Assembly (NCBI RefSeq): GCF_000633635.1
Contig: NZ_AYPQ01000004.1
Coordinates: 86 to 64,085 of the forward strand
Reading direction: 5' to 3'
DNA from: Enterococcus crotali
GTDB lineage: Bacteria; Bacillota; Bacilli; Lactobacillales; Enterococcaceae
DNA length: 64,000 bases
Shown: positions 35,830-45,070 of the stretch, one piece after another
How the letters are laid out: every line of letters starts with the position of its first letter
How positions within the stretch are numbered: the stretch's first letter is position 1
Program-made: the position numbers and the translations under genes
The notes under the pieces: generated by a model
Databases searched by the model: none
What the model saw: the letters and a program-made list of their open reading frames with translations, nothing else
What the model was told of the DNA's origin: nothing

Positions 35830-36642
35830 ATGAACTCATTTAAGCTTTTTAAACACTCACTATTTCAGTTTACGAATCTCAATCAAGCGAAGAAAATGCC
35901 GTTTTGGAAAGTCATTTTCTATGTTTTTTTCCTAAGCATTATTCTTGCCTTGCCAATAACTAAACAAATATTTTCTATTATGCAGGACATAAAAAGTGAT
36001 GGGCAAGAAATTGCAAAAAAATTGCCGAATTTCGAAATTAAGGATGGCAAGCTTCAAACAGCGAAAAATGCTGAGGGGTTTATTTACCAAACAAATTCGA
36101 TCATTTTCACATTCGATCCAGAAGGAAAACGATCTCTAAGTGATGTCACTGCTGATTCAATCGGAAACGCGGTCGGGTTAGGCTTCTTGCAAGATGAATT
36201 CGTTGTGTCTTTGCCAAATTCTGGTACAGCTGACTCCTTGCTCGGCTCTAATCAATTTGAAGTACCCTATGCTAATGGCACATTAGATGGTTTAAGCAGC
36301 AAAAATTTGAAACAAGCTCTAGATGAAGCTAGCGTTCCTTTTTGGATAAAACTAATTGTTTTCGTCTTTACTTTGTACCCGACCTTTATTAATTTAGTGA
36401 TCAATTTACTCTTGATCGCGATTGGCGCCAATCTCTATAGTAAGATTCGTTTATATAAATTGCGCTTTTTAGATTGCCTAAAGATCACAACTTATTGCGC
36501 AACATTACCTGTGATCATCAGCAGTTTTCTTCATTTTTTCAATCGATCTTTCGATGACAGCTTTTTGATCGTTTTTATTTCTTTATTGATTTTCTTCTTT
36601 GCCATCCGTAAAGAAGAACGACGAGAGCCGCCTTTAGTTTAA
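35830..36642 (+). CDS. DUF1189 family membrane protein
   Basis: A 270-residue membrane protein. One helix lies near the N-terminus (VIFYVFFLSIILALPITK, residues ~24-42), then an extracytoplasmic domain of ~120 residues with GFIYQTNSIIFTFDPEGK, and then three to four C-terminal helices. This is the DUF1189 architecture. Function unknown. Start at ATG 35830 with AGGAGAA upstream. It lies between sodA and ispG, the order I recall in Listeria. Confidence 0.8.
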   Translation: MNSFKLFKHSLFQFTNLNQAKKMPFWKVIFYVFFLSIILALPITKQIFSIMQDIKSDGQEIAKKLPNFEIKDGKLQTAKNAEGFIYQTNSIIFTFDPEGKRSLSDVTADSIGNAVGLGFLQDEFVVSLPNSGTADSLLGSNQFEVPYANGTLDGLSSKNLKQALDEASVPFWIKLIVFVFTLYPTFINLVINLLLIAIGANLYSKIRLYKLRFLDCLKITTYCATLPVIISSFLHFFNRSFDDSFLIVFISLLIFFFAIRKEERREPPLV

Positions 36643-36671
36643 TCCTGTAACAATGGAACTGCTTTAATTGC

Positions 36672-36700
36672 TTGACTAATTCTTAAACTTTTCTTACATT
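36672..36700 (+). promoter_or_regulatory. Promoter of ispG
   Basis: TTGACT (36672-36677), 17-bp spacer, TACATT (36695-36700). It is ~95 bp before the ispG start. Confidence 0.55.
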
Positions 36701-36799
36701 CTCAGTTTCCTAATTATGTGATAAGATAGACCATGAATTATACTGATTGAGAAATAGTTTATAAAATAATATCTATGGTAAATAAGGAGCGAACTCATT

Positions 36800-37891
36800 A
36801 TGGGAGAATTGACCCACCGTAAAAACACACGTCAAGTCAAAGTTGGTGATTTAACAATCGGCGGAAGCGATGAATTATTTATTCAAAGTATGTGTACAAC
36901 AAAAACACACGACATCGAAGGCACTGTCGCTCAGATTAAACGTTTAGAAGAAGCTGGTTGTCAAATCGTTCGCGTCGCGGTTCCTGATGAGGCCGCTGCT
37001 GACGCTTTAGGTGCTATTAAAAGTCAAATTTCGATTCCTTTAGTTGCTGATATTCACTTTGATTATCGACTGGCGCTAAAAGCAATCGAACAAGGTGTAG
37101 ATAAAATCCGGATCAACCCGGGAAATATCGGCCGTAAAGATCGCGTAGAAAAAGTAGTCACTGCCTGCAAAGCCAAAGGCATCCCCATCCGAATTGGTGT
37201 AAATGCTGGTTCTTTAGAAAAGAAATTCTTGCAGCAATATGGCTATCCTACTGCAGAAGCAATGGTCGCAAGCGCCGTTGAACATATTAAAATACTTGAA
37301 GATCTAGAGTTTTACGATATCATCGTTTCACTAAAAGCAAGTGATGTTACGCTTGCAATCGAAGCCTACACTCTGGCTGCACAAACGTTTGATTATCCGT
37401 TACATCTAGGTATCACAGAAGCTGGTACTAAGTTTTCCGGCGGTATGAAATCTGCTGCTGGACTTGGTGCATTACTTTCACGCGGTATCGGAAATACTTG
37501 TCGCGTTTCCTTATCTGCTGATCCTGTAGAAGAGATCAAAGTCGCTAAGGAAGTTTTAAAAGCATTTGGTTTAGCAAGCAATGCTGCCACATTGATCTCT
37601 TGTCCAACCTGCGGACGTATTGAAATTGATTTGATCCCGATTGCTAACGAGATCGAAGAATACATTGAACAAATCAAAGCACCTATCAAAGTCGCTGTTC
37701 TAGGTTGTGCCGTTAACGGTCCTGGAGAAGCACGGGAGGCAGATATTGGTATTGCTGGTGGGAATGGCAAAGGAATGCTTTTCAAAAAAGGGAAGATCAT
37801 CCGCACAGTTCCTGAAGAGATCATGGTTGATGAGTTAAAAAAAGAAGTCGATCTTCTTGCAGCTGCATTTGCTCGCGGTGAAAAAATATAG
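36800..37891 (+). CDS. ispG: 4-hydroxy-3-methylbut-2-enyl diphosphate synthase (IspG/GcpE)
   Basis: A 363-residue [4Fe-4S] enzyme of the MEP isoprenoid pathway, converting MEcPP to HMBPP. The N-terminal TIM-barrel part has [27 protein letters not shown], and [10 protein letters not shown]. The C-terminal cluster-binding part has SCPTCGR and [12 protein letters not shown], giving the three Cys ligands, plus the conserved Glu. All key residues are present, so it should be functional. Enterococci studied in detail make isoprenoids by the mevalonate route, so the gene is notable. Monocistronic; terminator at 37907-37942. Confidence 0.96.
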   Translation: MGELTHRKNTRQVKVGDLTIGGSDELFIQSMCTTKTHDIEGTVAQIKRLEEAGCQIVRVAVPDEAAADALGAIKSQISIPLVADIHFDYRLALKAIEQGVDKIRINPGNIGRKDRVEKVVTACKAKGIPIRIGVNAGSLEKKFLQQYGYPTAEAMVASAVEHIKILEDLEFYDIIVSLKASDVTLAIEAYTLAAQTFDYPLHLGITEAGTKFSGGMKSAAGLGALLSRGIGNTCRVSLSADPVEEIKVAKEVLKAFGLASNAATLISCPTCGRIEIDLIPIANEIEEYIEQIKAPIKVAVLGCAVNGPGEAREADIGIAGGNGKGMLFKKGKIIRTVPEEIMVDELKKEVDLLAAAFARGEKI

Positions 37892-37906
37892 TAAAAAATG
37901 CTGAAT

Positions 37907-37942
37907 AAAAAAGATTGAACTGTCAATAGTTCAATCTTTTTT
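37907..37942 (+). terminator. ispG terminator
   Basis: Perfect 15-bp stem AAAAAAGATTGAACT / AGTTCAATCTTTTTT with a 6-nt loop (37907-37921, 37928-37942). Confidence 0.9.
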
Positions 37943-37990
37943 GGTTTGAGAGGCTTTTTTGTTACAATAGACTAGCAAGGAGGAATCGAC

Positions 37991-38953
37991 ATGGGACAAC
38001 CGCTAATCTATCTTTATGAACAAATGAAAGAAGAACAAGTTGAATCAATCAGACAAATGGCTCCTGATCATATCATTATTGATGCTAAAAGAGAAACTGC
38101 TCAAATAATTGAAGATGATATTGAAATCATGCTCGGCTGGGATGATACATTAGGGCAACGTTTATTAGCTTCTGAATCTAGCCGTTTAAAATGGGTCCAA
38201 TCAGTTTCTGCTGGGGTAGACTCATATGATTTGAAGCGTTTTGCTGAAAAAGGAATTTTACTCTCTAATGCAAGTGGTATTCACAGCATCTCAATTTCAG
38301 AGCATGTGTTAGGTGTTTTATTAACCGAATTTCGCGGCATTCGTACTAGTATTGTCAATCAAGAAAAAAAAGAATGGACTAGAAAAAACATTACCTATCG
38401 GCAGTTATCTATGCAGAAAATGCTGATTGTCGGCACTGGACACATTGGACAACAACTCGCTGTTTTCGCACAAGGTTTAGGTATCCAAACATATGGAGTG
38501 AACACTTCCGGTCATGTGACTAATGGTTTTATCGAGTGTTATTCACATAAAAATATGAGCCGCATCGTCAATGAAATGGATATCGTCATCAACATTCTTC
38601 CACTGACCGATGAAACCTATCAAATGTACAACAAGCAAATGTTTCTTGCAATGAAAGCTGGCACTGTTTTCGTTAATGTTGGTCGCGGACCATCTGTCAA
38701 TACAAACGATTTAATCCATGCTTTGAACACAGAACAGCTAAGTTTTGCTGCATTGGATGTATTTGAAGAAGAACCATTGCCTGATGACAGTCCGCTATGG
38801 CAAATGGAGAATGTCTTGATTACGCCTCACATTTCCGGCCTAACACCTGAATTTAAGACAAAACTGCTGAGAATATTTACACAAAATCTTAGACAGTTCT
38901 TGAAAGATAAAACTTTAGCCAAAAACGAAATAGCTTTACACCAAGGTTATTAG
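37991..38953 (+). CDS. D-isomer-specific 2-hydroxyacid dehydrogenase family protein
   Basis: A 320-residue NAD(P)-dependent dehydrogenase. The coenzyme domain shows VGTGHIGQQLAVFAQ (GxGxxG). Catalytic residues are seen in NVGRGPSVNT (Arg), FEEEPLPDDSPLW (Glu) and TPHISGLTPE (His). Substrate is unknown; the sequence resembles the divergent phosphoglycerate/glyoxylate-like group rather than lactate dehydrogenase. RBS AAGGAGGAAT. Stands alone with a shared bidirectional terminator. Confidence 0.88.
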   Translation: MGQPLIYLYEQMKEEQVESIRQMAPDHIIIDAKRETAQIIEDDIEIMLGWDDTLGQRLLASESSRLKWVQSVSAGVDSYDLKRFAEKGILLSNASGIHSISISEHVLGVLLTEFRGIRTSIVNQEKKEWTRKNITYRQLSMQKMLIVGTGHIGQQLAVFAQGLGIQTYGVNTSGHVTNGFIECYSHKNMSRIVNEMDIVINILPLTDETYQMYNKQMFLAMKAGTVFVNVGRGPSVNTNDLIHALNTEQLSFAALDVFEEEPLPDDSPLWQMENVLITPHISGLTPEFKTKLLRIFTQNLRQFLKDKTLAKNEIALHQGY

Positions 38954-38954
38954 T

Positions 38955-39009
38955 AATAAAAATGCCGACCCGAGCGACTAGTAAGTCCCTTCGAGTCGGT
39001 ATTTTTATT
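38955..39009. terminator. Bidirectional terminator
   Basis: Arms AATAAAAATGCCGACCCGA and TCGAGTCGGTATTTTTATT (38955-38973 and 38991-39009), largely paired. It serves the convergent dehydrogenase and GT2 genes. Confidence 0.8.
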
Positions 39010-39943
39010 GTTTTTGATCTTTCTCTGTTTCTTTAACTAGATAAATCGGACGTTTTTTTGTTTCTAAGAAAATTTTACCGATATATTTACCAATGATTCC
39101 AAGACAAAGCAGCTGCAAACCACCGACAAATAGAATAATACAAACCATAGAAGGCCATCCGCTAGTAGGATCTCCTTGAATAATAGTTCTAAAGAAGATA
39201 ATAAACATCGCAATAACAGATCCCACACATGAAAATGCGCCAACATAAGAAGCTAGATTTAATGGTGCCTCCGAAAAGTTGACAATACCATCGATCGAAT
39301 AGCTTAACAGACTCCAAAAAGACCACGAAGTAGAGCCTGCTACCCGTTCACGATTCTCATAAGATAGATATTCTGTATTAAATCCTACCCAACTGAAAAT
39401 ACCTTTTGAAAAACGGTTATATTCGGTCAGTTCTAAAATGCCATCCACCATTTGACGAGTCATCAAACGAAAATCTCTGGCACCATCCACCATTTCTGTT
39501 TCACCGATTTTATTGACCAGTTGATAAAATCTCTTAGCAAAAAAACTACGAATAGGCGGTTCCCCTTCTCGGTCTCCTCTTCTTGTACCAATACAATCCA
39601 ATTCTTGATTTGCTTCTAACATCTGAATCATTTTCGGTAGTAGTTCTGGTGGATCTTGTAGATCAACATCCATTACGGTAATCAAGCTGCCCTTCGCTTC
39701 TTTAAGCCCAGCATATAATCCTGCTTCTTTTCCAAAATTTCTAGAAAACGAAAGAAAACGAACCTTTTCAGGATGCTCTTTATATAACTTCCTCAGTGTA
39801 TTTAACGTTTGATCTTTTGATCCATCGTTAATAAATATATATTCTATGTCATGTTGAATTTGTGAACTTACTTTCTCCACTTCTTCAAAAAACAAGGGGA
39901 TTGACTCCTCTTCATTGTAGCAAGGAACAATAATAGATAGCAT
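39005..39943 (-). CDS. GT2 family glycosyltransferase (CsbB/GtrB/DPM-like)
   Basis: A ~312-residue polyprenyl-phosphate hexose transferase. The N-terminal GT-A domain has IVPCYNEEESIPLF, FINDGSKDQT and VMDVDLQDPPELLPKM (DxD-type metal site), then a LMTRQMVDGI and YNRFSKGIFSWVG motif. Two C-terminal membrane helices follow. It makes a lipid-linked hexose for side-chain addition. Start at ATG 39943, with GGAGGAAATTTC upstream; a 27-residue extension lacks a ribosome site. No flippase or second gene is beside it. Confidence 0.9.
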   Translation of the reverse strand: MLSIIVPCYNEEESIPLFFEEVEKVSSQIQHDIEYIFINDGSKDQTLNTLRKLYKEHPEKVRFLSFSRNFGKEAGLYAGLKEAKGSLITVMDVDLQDPPELLPKMIQMLEANQELDCIGTRRGDREGEPPIRSFFAKRFYQLVNKIGETEMVDGARDFRLMTRQMVDGILELTEYNRFSKGIFSWVGFNTEYLSYENRERVAGSTSWSFWSLLSYSIDGIVNFSEAPLNLASYVGAFSCVGSVIAMFIIFFRTIIQGDPTSGWPSMVCIILFVGGLQLLCLGIIGKYIGKIFLETKKRPIYLVKETEKDQKQ

Positions 39944-40223
39944 GAAATTTCCTCCAAAAAAGTATTCTCTTTGATTATAACACATATCTATAATCGAATA
40001 ACAAAAAAACAAGTAAGGCTTCAAATCAACTATCAGAACAGTATTAACAAAACAGAACAGTCTTTAAAATAAATTTTTAAAGTATAAATAACACATATTT
40101 TTTAATTAAACAAAAACAAAAAAACCATAAAACCTATATTCCATGAGTTTTTGCATCTCTAAAAAAATATATTAATGTAACTTTAAATAATTATTACATT
40201 TTTGTTTTTAGTTTGGTTTCCAA
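39944..40223. other. AT-rich intergenic stretch with 9-bp direct repeats
   Basis: No gene. CAGAACAGT occurs at 40034-40042 and 40053-40061 (19 bp apart, nearly two helical turns). The rest is A/T-rich runs. The repeats are ~165 bp ahead of the promoter of the Mga-type gene and could bind a regulator. Confidence 0.4.
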
Positions 40224-40252
40224 TTGAAATCTCTTGAATTAATGGTTATTAT
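40224..40252 (+). promoter_or_regulatory. Promoter of the Mga-like regulator
   Basis: TTGAAA (40224-40229), 17-bp spacer, TATTAT (40247-40252). It is ~100 bp ahead of the start codon. Confidence 0.5.
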
Positions 40253-40355
40253 AAAGAGAATGAGTGTTTTTTCATCTAGAATATCTGTACTTCACGATAT
40301 ATATATTCTTTTAATAACGAAAAAACATACTATTTTTAGAAAAAGGAGATTAAAT

Positions 40356-41843
40356 ATGTTAGAAGATATTTTGTTAGATGATGTCGCTCAACGCAAAATC
40401 AGCGTTTTTAATCAGTTACTGAACACCAAAGACGGTACATATAGCATTCATTATTTTGAACAATTCACAGATTTTTCCTATGCTCGCTTGAACTCACTAT
40501 TTGCTGAAATACATGAAGATCTCATGGAAAAGCAAGAACTTGAGCTATTGAACGATCAAGGAAAAGTACATATCGAGCTATCAAAACTACGTGATATTCC
40601 ATATTCTCAATTTTTGTTTCGAAAAAGTTTACCTTATAGGTTTTTACTTGCAACAATTTTAGAAAAAAATTATACTATAGAAAATTTTTGTAGGGATCAC
40701 TTTATTAGCCGAGCATCGATCATCAGAAGACTGCAGCCACTGATCAATTATTTAAAAAAATTCGATATTCAACTCAATTGCTCTAAACTTCAACTGACTG
40801 GAAAGGAGAACTTGATTCGGATCGTTTATTTAAACTTCTTTTGGATCGCATCGTATGGCGAAGATCTATTTTTAGCATTAGGTGAATCAAAAAGAGGCTT
40901 TGATCTATTTGACCCAGAGGACCATCAATGGATGACTTACACTGAACCTAGAGAGTGGTATTTACTGACCACGATTTCTCGTCTGCGCATCAAAAAAAAG
41001 CATTACATTATCGAGCCTCCATTTAAACAACTGACCTTTCCAAAAATAAGTATGTCTTTTGTCAAAGAATTGGAACAATCAAGGTTGCCTCAACCATTTA
41101 TAGAACGAGAAGTTACGTTTCTTTCATTCATGATGTTTTATTGGAGTATATATTTTTATGCCGACGATCCTCGAATTCCTTTCGTACAAGAATACATGAA
41201 CAGTAAACAGCAACCATTAGGTAACTTGATCGAGCGTTTTGAAGATTTTTACTTACCTCTATTTTCAGAAAAAAGTTTATCTAATGATGAGAAGGTTTTA
41301 CTGAATATCAATATTTTCACGACTTGCCTCAATCATTCTGTATTAAAGGATTCCCTTCCATTAGCTATCAACTTCATGGAATCATGTATCAAAGAGCAAA
41401 ATCCGTTATACAGTCCTCTTTCTGCAAAAGTTAGAACATTCTTGAAAGAGATTATTTTAATTCCTGAATTTGATTGGATCAAAAACTGTTTGGATGATTT
41501 GGTCTACATTTGTTCATTTTTAATGTTACCTTTTTATGAACGAAGTAATCCAAAATATCAATTGAATGTGGGTATTATTTTATCCCCAAATGCGATTTTT
41601 TTACAATCACTTTTTGATTTTTTAGAGCAAATTTCATTTATTTCTGTCTCATTTGTTTCTTCAACATCCATGGATAACTATGATTTTTACATAGCGACAT
41701 CAAAACTCTTACTGCCAGATAAAATCAAGCAAAATGATAATTTCCAAATCATCCCACTGTCTCCTGCATTAGATTATCAAGTTGCTCTTATTGATGTTTT
41801 ACATAGAAAATACACAGAAAAATCTGCTTCTTTTGTTGGTTGA
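40356..41843 (+). CDS. Mga/AtxA-type transcriptional regulator
   Basis: A 495-residue DNA-binding protein. The N-terminal third has two helix-turn-helix regions (about residues 20-60 and ~95-130, IENFCRDHFISRASIIRRLQPLINYL). Central PRD-like helical domains follow (residues ~170-400). The C-terminal ~90 residues have the EIIB-like pattern LNVGIILSPNAIFLQSLFDFLEQ. This layout fits Mga/AtxA virulence regulators, which often respond to PTS phosphorylation. Start at ATG 40356 with AAAAGGAGATTAAAT upstream; an upstream extension lacks a site. No nearby target gene is obvious. It ends in a strong terminator. Confidence 0.82.
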   Translation: MLEDILLDDVAQRKISVFNQLLNTKDGTYSIHYFEQFTDFSYARLNSLFAEIHEDLMEKQELELLNDQGKVHIELSKLRDIPYSQFLFRKSLPYRFLLATILEKNYTIENFCRDHFISRASIIRRLQPLINYLKKFDIQLNCSKLQLTGKENLIRIVYLNFFWIASYGEDLFLALGESKRGFDLFDPEDHQWMTYTEPREWYLLTTISRLRIKKKHYIIEPPFKQLTFPKISMSFVKELEQSRLPQPFIEREVTFLSFMMFYWSIYFYADDPRIPFVQEYMNSKQQPLGNLIERFEDFYLPLFSEKSLSNDEKVLLNINIFTTCLNHSVLKDSLPLAINFMESCIKEQNPLYSPLSAKVRTFLKEIILIPEFDWIKNCLDDLVYICSFLMLPFYERSNPKYQLNVGIILSPNAIFLQSLFDFLEQISFISVSFVSSTSMDNYDFYIATSKLLLPDKIKQNDNFQIIPLSPALDYQVALIDVLHRKYTEKSASFVG

Positions 41844-41905
41844 TATTGAATTGTTTCACTTATAATATCGGCAATTTTTTATGATTTCACTATGAAATAA
41901 AATAG

Positions 41906-41949
41906 GAAGGATAGTACAGCAGTTCAACACTACTTCTGTACTATCCTTC
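41906..41949 (+). terminator. Terminator of the Mga-like gene
   Basis: Perfect 14-bp stem GAAGGATAGTACAG / CTGTACTATCCTTC (41906-41919, 41936-41949), then TTCGTATTTAT. Confidence 0.75.
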
Positions 41950-42032
41950 TTCGTATTTATGATGATGTTGATCATATTGTAAAGTTAGGCTGTGTTACTT
42001 TTTTCTTTACATCATTGTTCATTTTGTTGTGC

Positions 42033-42344
42033 TTATTGCTTCAAATCTTCTTTATTTTCAGCGAATTTATATTTTGGCTCATCTTTTTCTTCATCGTAAT
42101 CCACTAATAAATCATATCCTTTAAAAAACCAGTCATCTGTCTCTTCGATAAAATAAGTAATGCCATCGATCACTTCTTTTACTAAAGGTTGATCTGGTGC
42201 TTCTACAGACATTGCGATAGAAAAGCCATCATGTACATCAGTTTTACCATAAATTTTACCGTAAAAACGAATACCACTATCTGAGGTAACACCTACTTCG
42301 TTTTTGAACCATTCTTGTGCACGCGGTGTAATTGTTAATTTCAT
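42033..42344 (-). CDS. HesB/YneR-like protein (iron-sulfur biosynthesis fold), Cys-free
   Basis: A ~103-residue protein with the HesB/IscA fold signature KLTITPRAQEWFKNEVGV and ITYFIEETDDWFFKGYDLLVDYDE. It contains no cysteine, so it cannot bind a cluster in the IscA manner and its function is open. Start at ATG 42344 with AGGAGG nine bases upstream; the preceding TTG is too close. Acidic C-terminus. Confidence 0.78.
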   Translation of the reverse strand: MKLTITPRAQEWFKNEVGVTSDSGIRFYGKIYGKTDVHDGFSIAMSVEAPDQPLVKEVIDGITYFIEETDDWFFKGYDLLVDYDEEKDEPKYKFAENKEDLKQ

Positions 42345-42425
42345 TCTCAATTTCCTCCTAACTTACGATACCACACTTGTCATTTTAGCATAGACTTTGA
42401 TTTTCAAAGAATAAAGTGCTTGATC

Positions 42426-43091
42426 TCACTCATTCATCTTATCATCTAAACGATCCACATCATCTGTTTCTCCGACAACTAATAAGTTATCATTTTCTCT
42501 AACCATCTCTTCTGCTGCAGGAGACGCAATCACCTCTGATTTTGAACGGCGAATAGCAACGACTGTCAAGCCAAAGCGCTGACGAAAGTTCAATTCACCT
42601 AATGTTTTACCATAAAATTTCGGATTTGACACGCGCACTTCTGCTAAAGACACTTCATTTGATAATTCAATATAGTCTAAAATATTTCTGGAAACTAACT
42701 TATGAGCGACTCGAATTCCCATATCTCGTTCTGGATGGACAACTAGGTCTGCACCGATTTTTTCTAATACTCTTGCATGGTATTCATTGACTGCTTTTGC
42801 TAAAACGTTCGGCACACCCATTTCTTTTACCATTAATGTAACTAAAATACTAGCTTGGATATCCTCACCGATTGCAACAACTACATGATCAAAGTTGCGA
42901 ATACCTAAAGAACGTAAGGTTGCTTCATCCTGAGCGTTTGCCACAACAGCATGCGTTGCGATATTCATGTATTCATTTACTCGATCTTCATTACTATCAA
43001 TAGCCAAAACCTCTTGGCCCGACTCGACCAAAGTCTGACAGATACTGCCGCCAAATCTTCCCAGGCCGATAATTGCAAAATTTTGCTTCAT
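42426..43091 (-). CDS. ktrA: Ktr-type potassium channel regulatory subunit (RCK)
   Basis: A 221-residue cytoplasmic gating subunit of a Ktr K+ transporter. The RCK_N domain has IIGLGRFGGSICQTL (Rossmann nucleotide site) and AIDSNEDRVNEY. The RCK_C domain follows at about residue 135, with VSLAEVRVSNPKFYGKTLGEL. It binds ATP/ADP, and c-di-AMP in related species. Could equally be called KtrC. The membrane subunit is not in this window. Start at ATG 43091, with AGGAGAAATAAAC upstream. Confidence 0.88.
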   Translation of the reverse strand: MKQNFAIIGLGRFGGSICQTLVESGQEVLAIDSNEDRVNEYMNIATHAVVANAQDEATLRSLGIRNFDHVVVAIGEDIQASILVTLMVKEMGVPNVLAKAVNEYHARVLEKIGADLVVHPERDMGIRVAHKLVSRNILDYIELSNEVSLAEVRVSNPKFYGKTLGELNFRQRFGLTVVAIRRSKSEVIASPAAEEMVRENDNLLVVGETDDVDRLDDKMNE

Positions 43092-43236
43092 GTTTATTTC
43101 TCCTAGCATCAAATTTAATTTAAGTATAACAAACCAATAGGCAATTGAACAGAAACAGCAGTCAATCCTTGCTCTATCCGTTGGGAGAATGAATTTCTTA
43201 GTGGTGCTTTGATCTATACAGAATCTTTTTCCATAT

Positions 43237-43312
43237 AAAAAAAGGCTACACCTTTAAAAATAGGCTAATCTTCACGAAAATCTAGTGAACGTCAGCTTAT
43301 TTTCAAAGGAGT
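43237..43312 (-). terminator. Terminator of the liaFSR operon
   Basis: Long imperfect hairpin (arms about 43250-43275 and 43284-43311) read on minus, followed by a seven-T run. Confidence 0.7.
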
Positions 43313-43360
43313 TGCATTCTCGCTGTGTATTTATTTAAAGTAGCTCGTTTAACTTTGTTT

Positions 43361-43993
43361 TTATTTAGCTAATCCATGCTGAAACGCATAAATAGCCGCT
43401 TGTGTACGGTCTTCGACATCTAATTTTGCTAGAATATTGGATACATGCGTCTTAACTGTTTTAAGAGTAATGAACAACTCGTCTGCGATTTCTTGATTAC
43501 TGCGGCCTTTTGCTATCAACATTAGAATTTCATGTTCGCGATTCGTCAAGTCTTCATGCAAAATAGGTTCTTGTTTTTTGGTCAAACGTTCCATCATTTT
43601 AGTTGTTACTTCCGGCTCTAAAACACGTTCTCCTCTAGAAATCGCACGAATTGCGTTGGCAATTTCGTGAGCAGTCGAGGTTTTCAATAGGTAGCCTGCC
43701 GCTCCAGCTTCAATTGCTGGATAGACCTTTTCATCGTCAATAAAACTAGTAACAATAATAATCCGTGCTTGCGGCCAATCTTTTAAAATCGCTTTGGTTG
43801 ACTCGATGCCATCCATCACGTCCATGACTAAGTCCATTAGAATAACGTCTGGACGTAATTCCAATGCTTTTTCATACCCGATCTGACCGTTTTCAGCTTC
43901 TCCGATCACCTCGATATCTTCTTGAATAGACAAATAAGAAGATACTCCTAGTCGCACCATCTCATGGTCATCTACTAACATTACTTTGATCAC
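43361..43993 (-). CDS. liaR: LiaR response regulator
   Basis: A 210-residue NarL/FixJ-family response regulator of the cell-envelope stress system. The receiver domain has MLVDDHE, phospho-acceptor Asp54 (ILMDLVMD), [22 protein letters not shown]. The C-terminal HTH ([39 protein letters not shown]) is of LuxR type. The start overlaps the liaS end by 26 bp. In enterococci changes in this system alter daptomycin response. Targets are not visible in the window. Confidence 0.95.
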   Translation of the reverse strand: MIKVMLVDDHEMVRLGVSSYLSIQEDIEVIGEAENGQIGYEKALELRPDVILMDLVMDVMDGIESTKAILKDWPQARIIIVTSFIDDEKVYPAIEAGAAGYLLKTSTAHEIANAIRAISRGERVLEPEVTTKMMERLTKKQEPILHEDLTNREHEILMLIAKGRSNQEIADELFITLKTVKTHVSNILAKLDVEDRTQAAIYAFQHGLAK

Positions 43994-45070
43994 TTGTTGT
44001 TTCCTCCTTTATTACAGGGACTTTGATCTCAACACTTGTTCCTTGACCTTTAAAGCTGATTATCTTAACAATACCGCCCATACCAGCTACACGCTCACGA
44101 ATATTTTTTAGTCCGTAACTACCCGCTTTATTATCATTTTCGCTCATATCGAAACCAACTCCGTCATCTACTAGACGTAATAAAACATTTTTATCTACTT
44201 GATGAAGGTACACTTCGAGCTCTTTTGCTTTGGCATGACGTAGCGTGTTAGAAAGTAGTTCCTGAACGATTCTAAATAGATGATCTTCAATACTATTATT
44301 CAAATGGACATCTTCGACATCCCACGTTACTCGATCTTGATCTTCGTTTGCAATTCTTTTAATAGTTGCTCGATTCCTTTTCGCAAGCTTTTTCCTTCTA
44401 AACTTACTGGACGTAGATGAAGTAATAACGCCCGCATCTCAGATTGCGATGCATTGATGATATCCGTTACAGTCACTAACTGTTTGCGGAACATTTCTGG
44501 TGTCTCGCTTCGCTGGGCTTGTTCATTTAATGCAGAGAGCATCATCATCGCCGCAAAAAGCTGTTGACTGACAGAATCATGCAGTTCTCTTGCCAGTCTG
44601 TGGCGCTCAGCTTCTAAAATTTCCTCTTTTGTCTCGCCATCCATCAATTGCGGACGGCTATTCAATAATTGCAATTCTTTGGACATTTCTAATAATTTCT
44701 TTCTGATTTTCAAAATATCTTGGTCGACTTCGCCAATATATTGATCATTACTTGCGTGAGGAACACTTTTGGCAATCGTAGGATTTTCATAGCTACCTCT
44801 TGCTAATAGACGAAGTTTTTCTTCAATTCTACCATATTGGGCTTTTTGTACAATAGATACGAGTAAAAAGGTCGATAAACCAACCAAAAGAGAAATCAAG
44901 ACCATATGGAAAATCAAAGGAATGTAAAATACTTTCCTTTGAAGTAATTCCAACATCCAATTTTTCTGTTTGATTGAGTGGAAGTATGAAAATAATGTGA
45001 GTAAAACAACGATAAATGTGCTACAGGCAGCATATAAAGAAAGCATCTGTCGAGAAATTTTACCCATCAT
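43968..45070 (-). pseudogene. liaS: LiaS histidine kinase, one-base frameshift
   Basis: Sensor kinase of the LiaFSR cell-envelope stress system. The first frame (45070 to 44327) gives two membrane helices, a HAMP-like segment and the HisKA_3 dimerisation domain with the phospho-His (RHRLARELHDSVSQQL), then stops after KIKIE. The second frame carries VTWDVEDVHLNN and the HATPase domain (FRIVQELLSNTLRHAKAK, DDGVGFD, YGLKNIRERV). One extra base near 44330-44335 gives a 367-residue protein of normal length. As written, the product would lack the ATPase domain. Because liaF and liaR are intact, sequencing error is likely, but a real loss would matter biologically. Confidence 0.88.

Noticed and set aside
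37393-37926. 177-codon minus-strand frame across ispG
   Set aside because: It is antisense to a clear ispG gene and has no ribosome site or family match.
39005-40024. 27-residue N-terminal extension of the GT2 gene
   Set aside because: The internal ATG at 39943 has a strong ribosome site, and the GT2 domain starts there.
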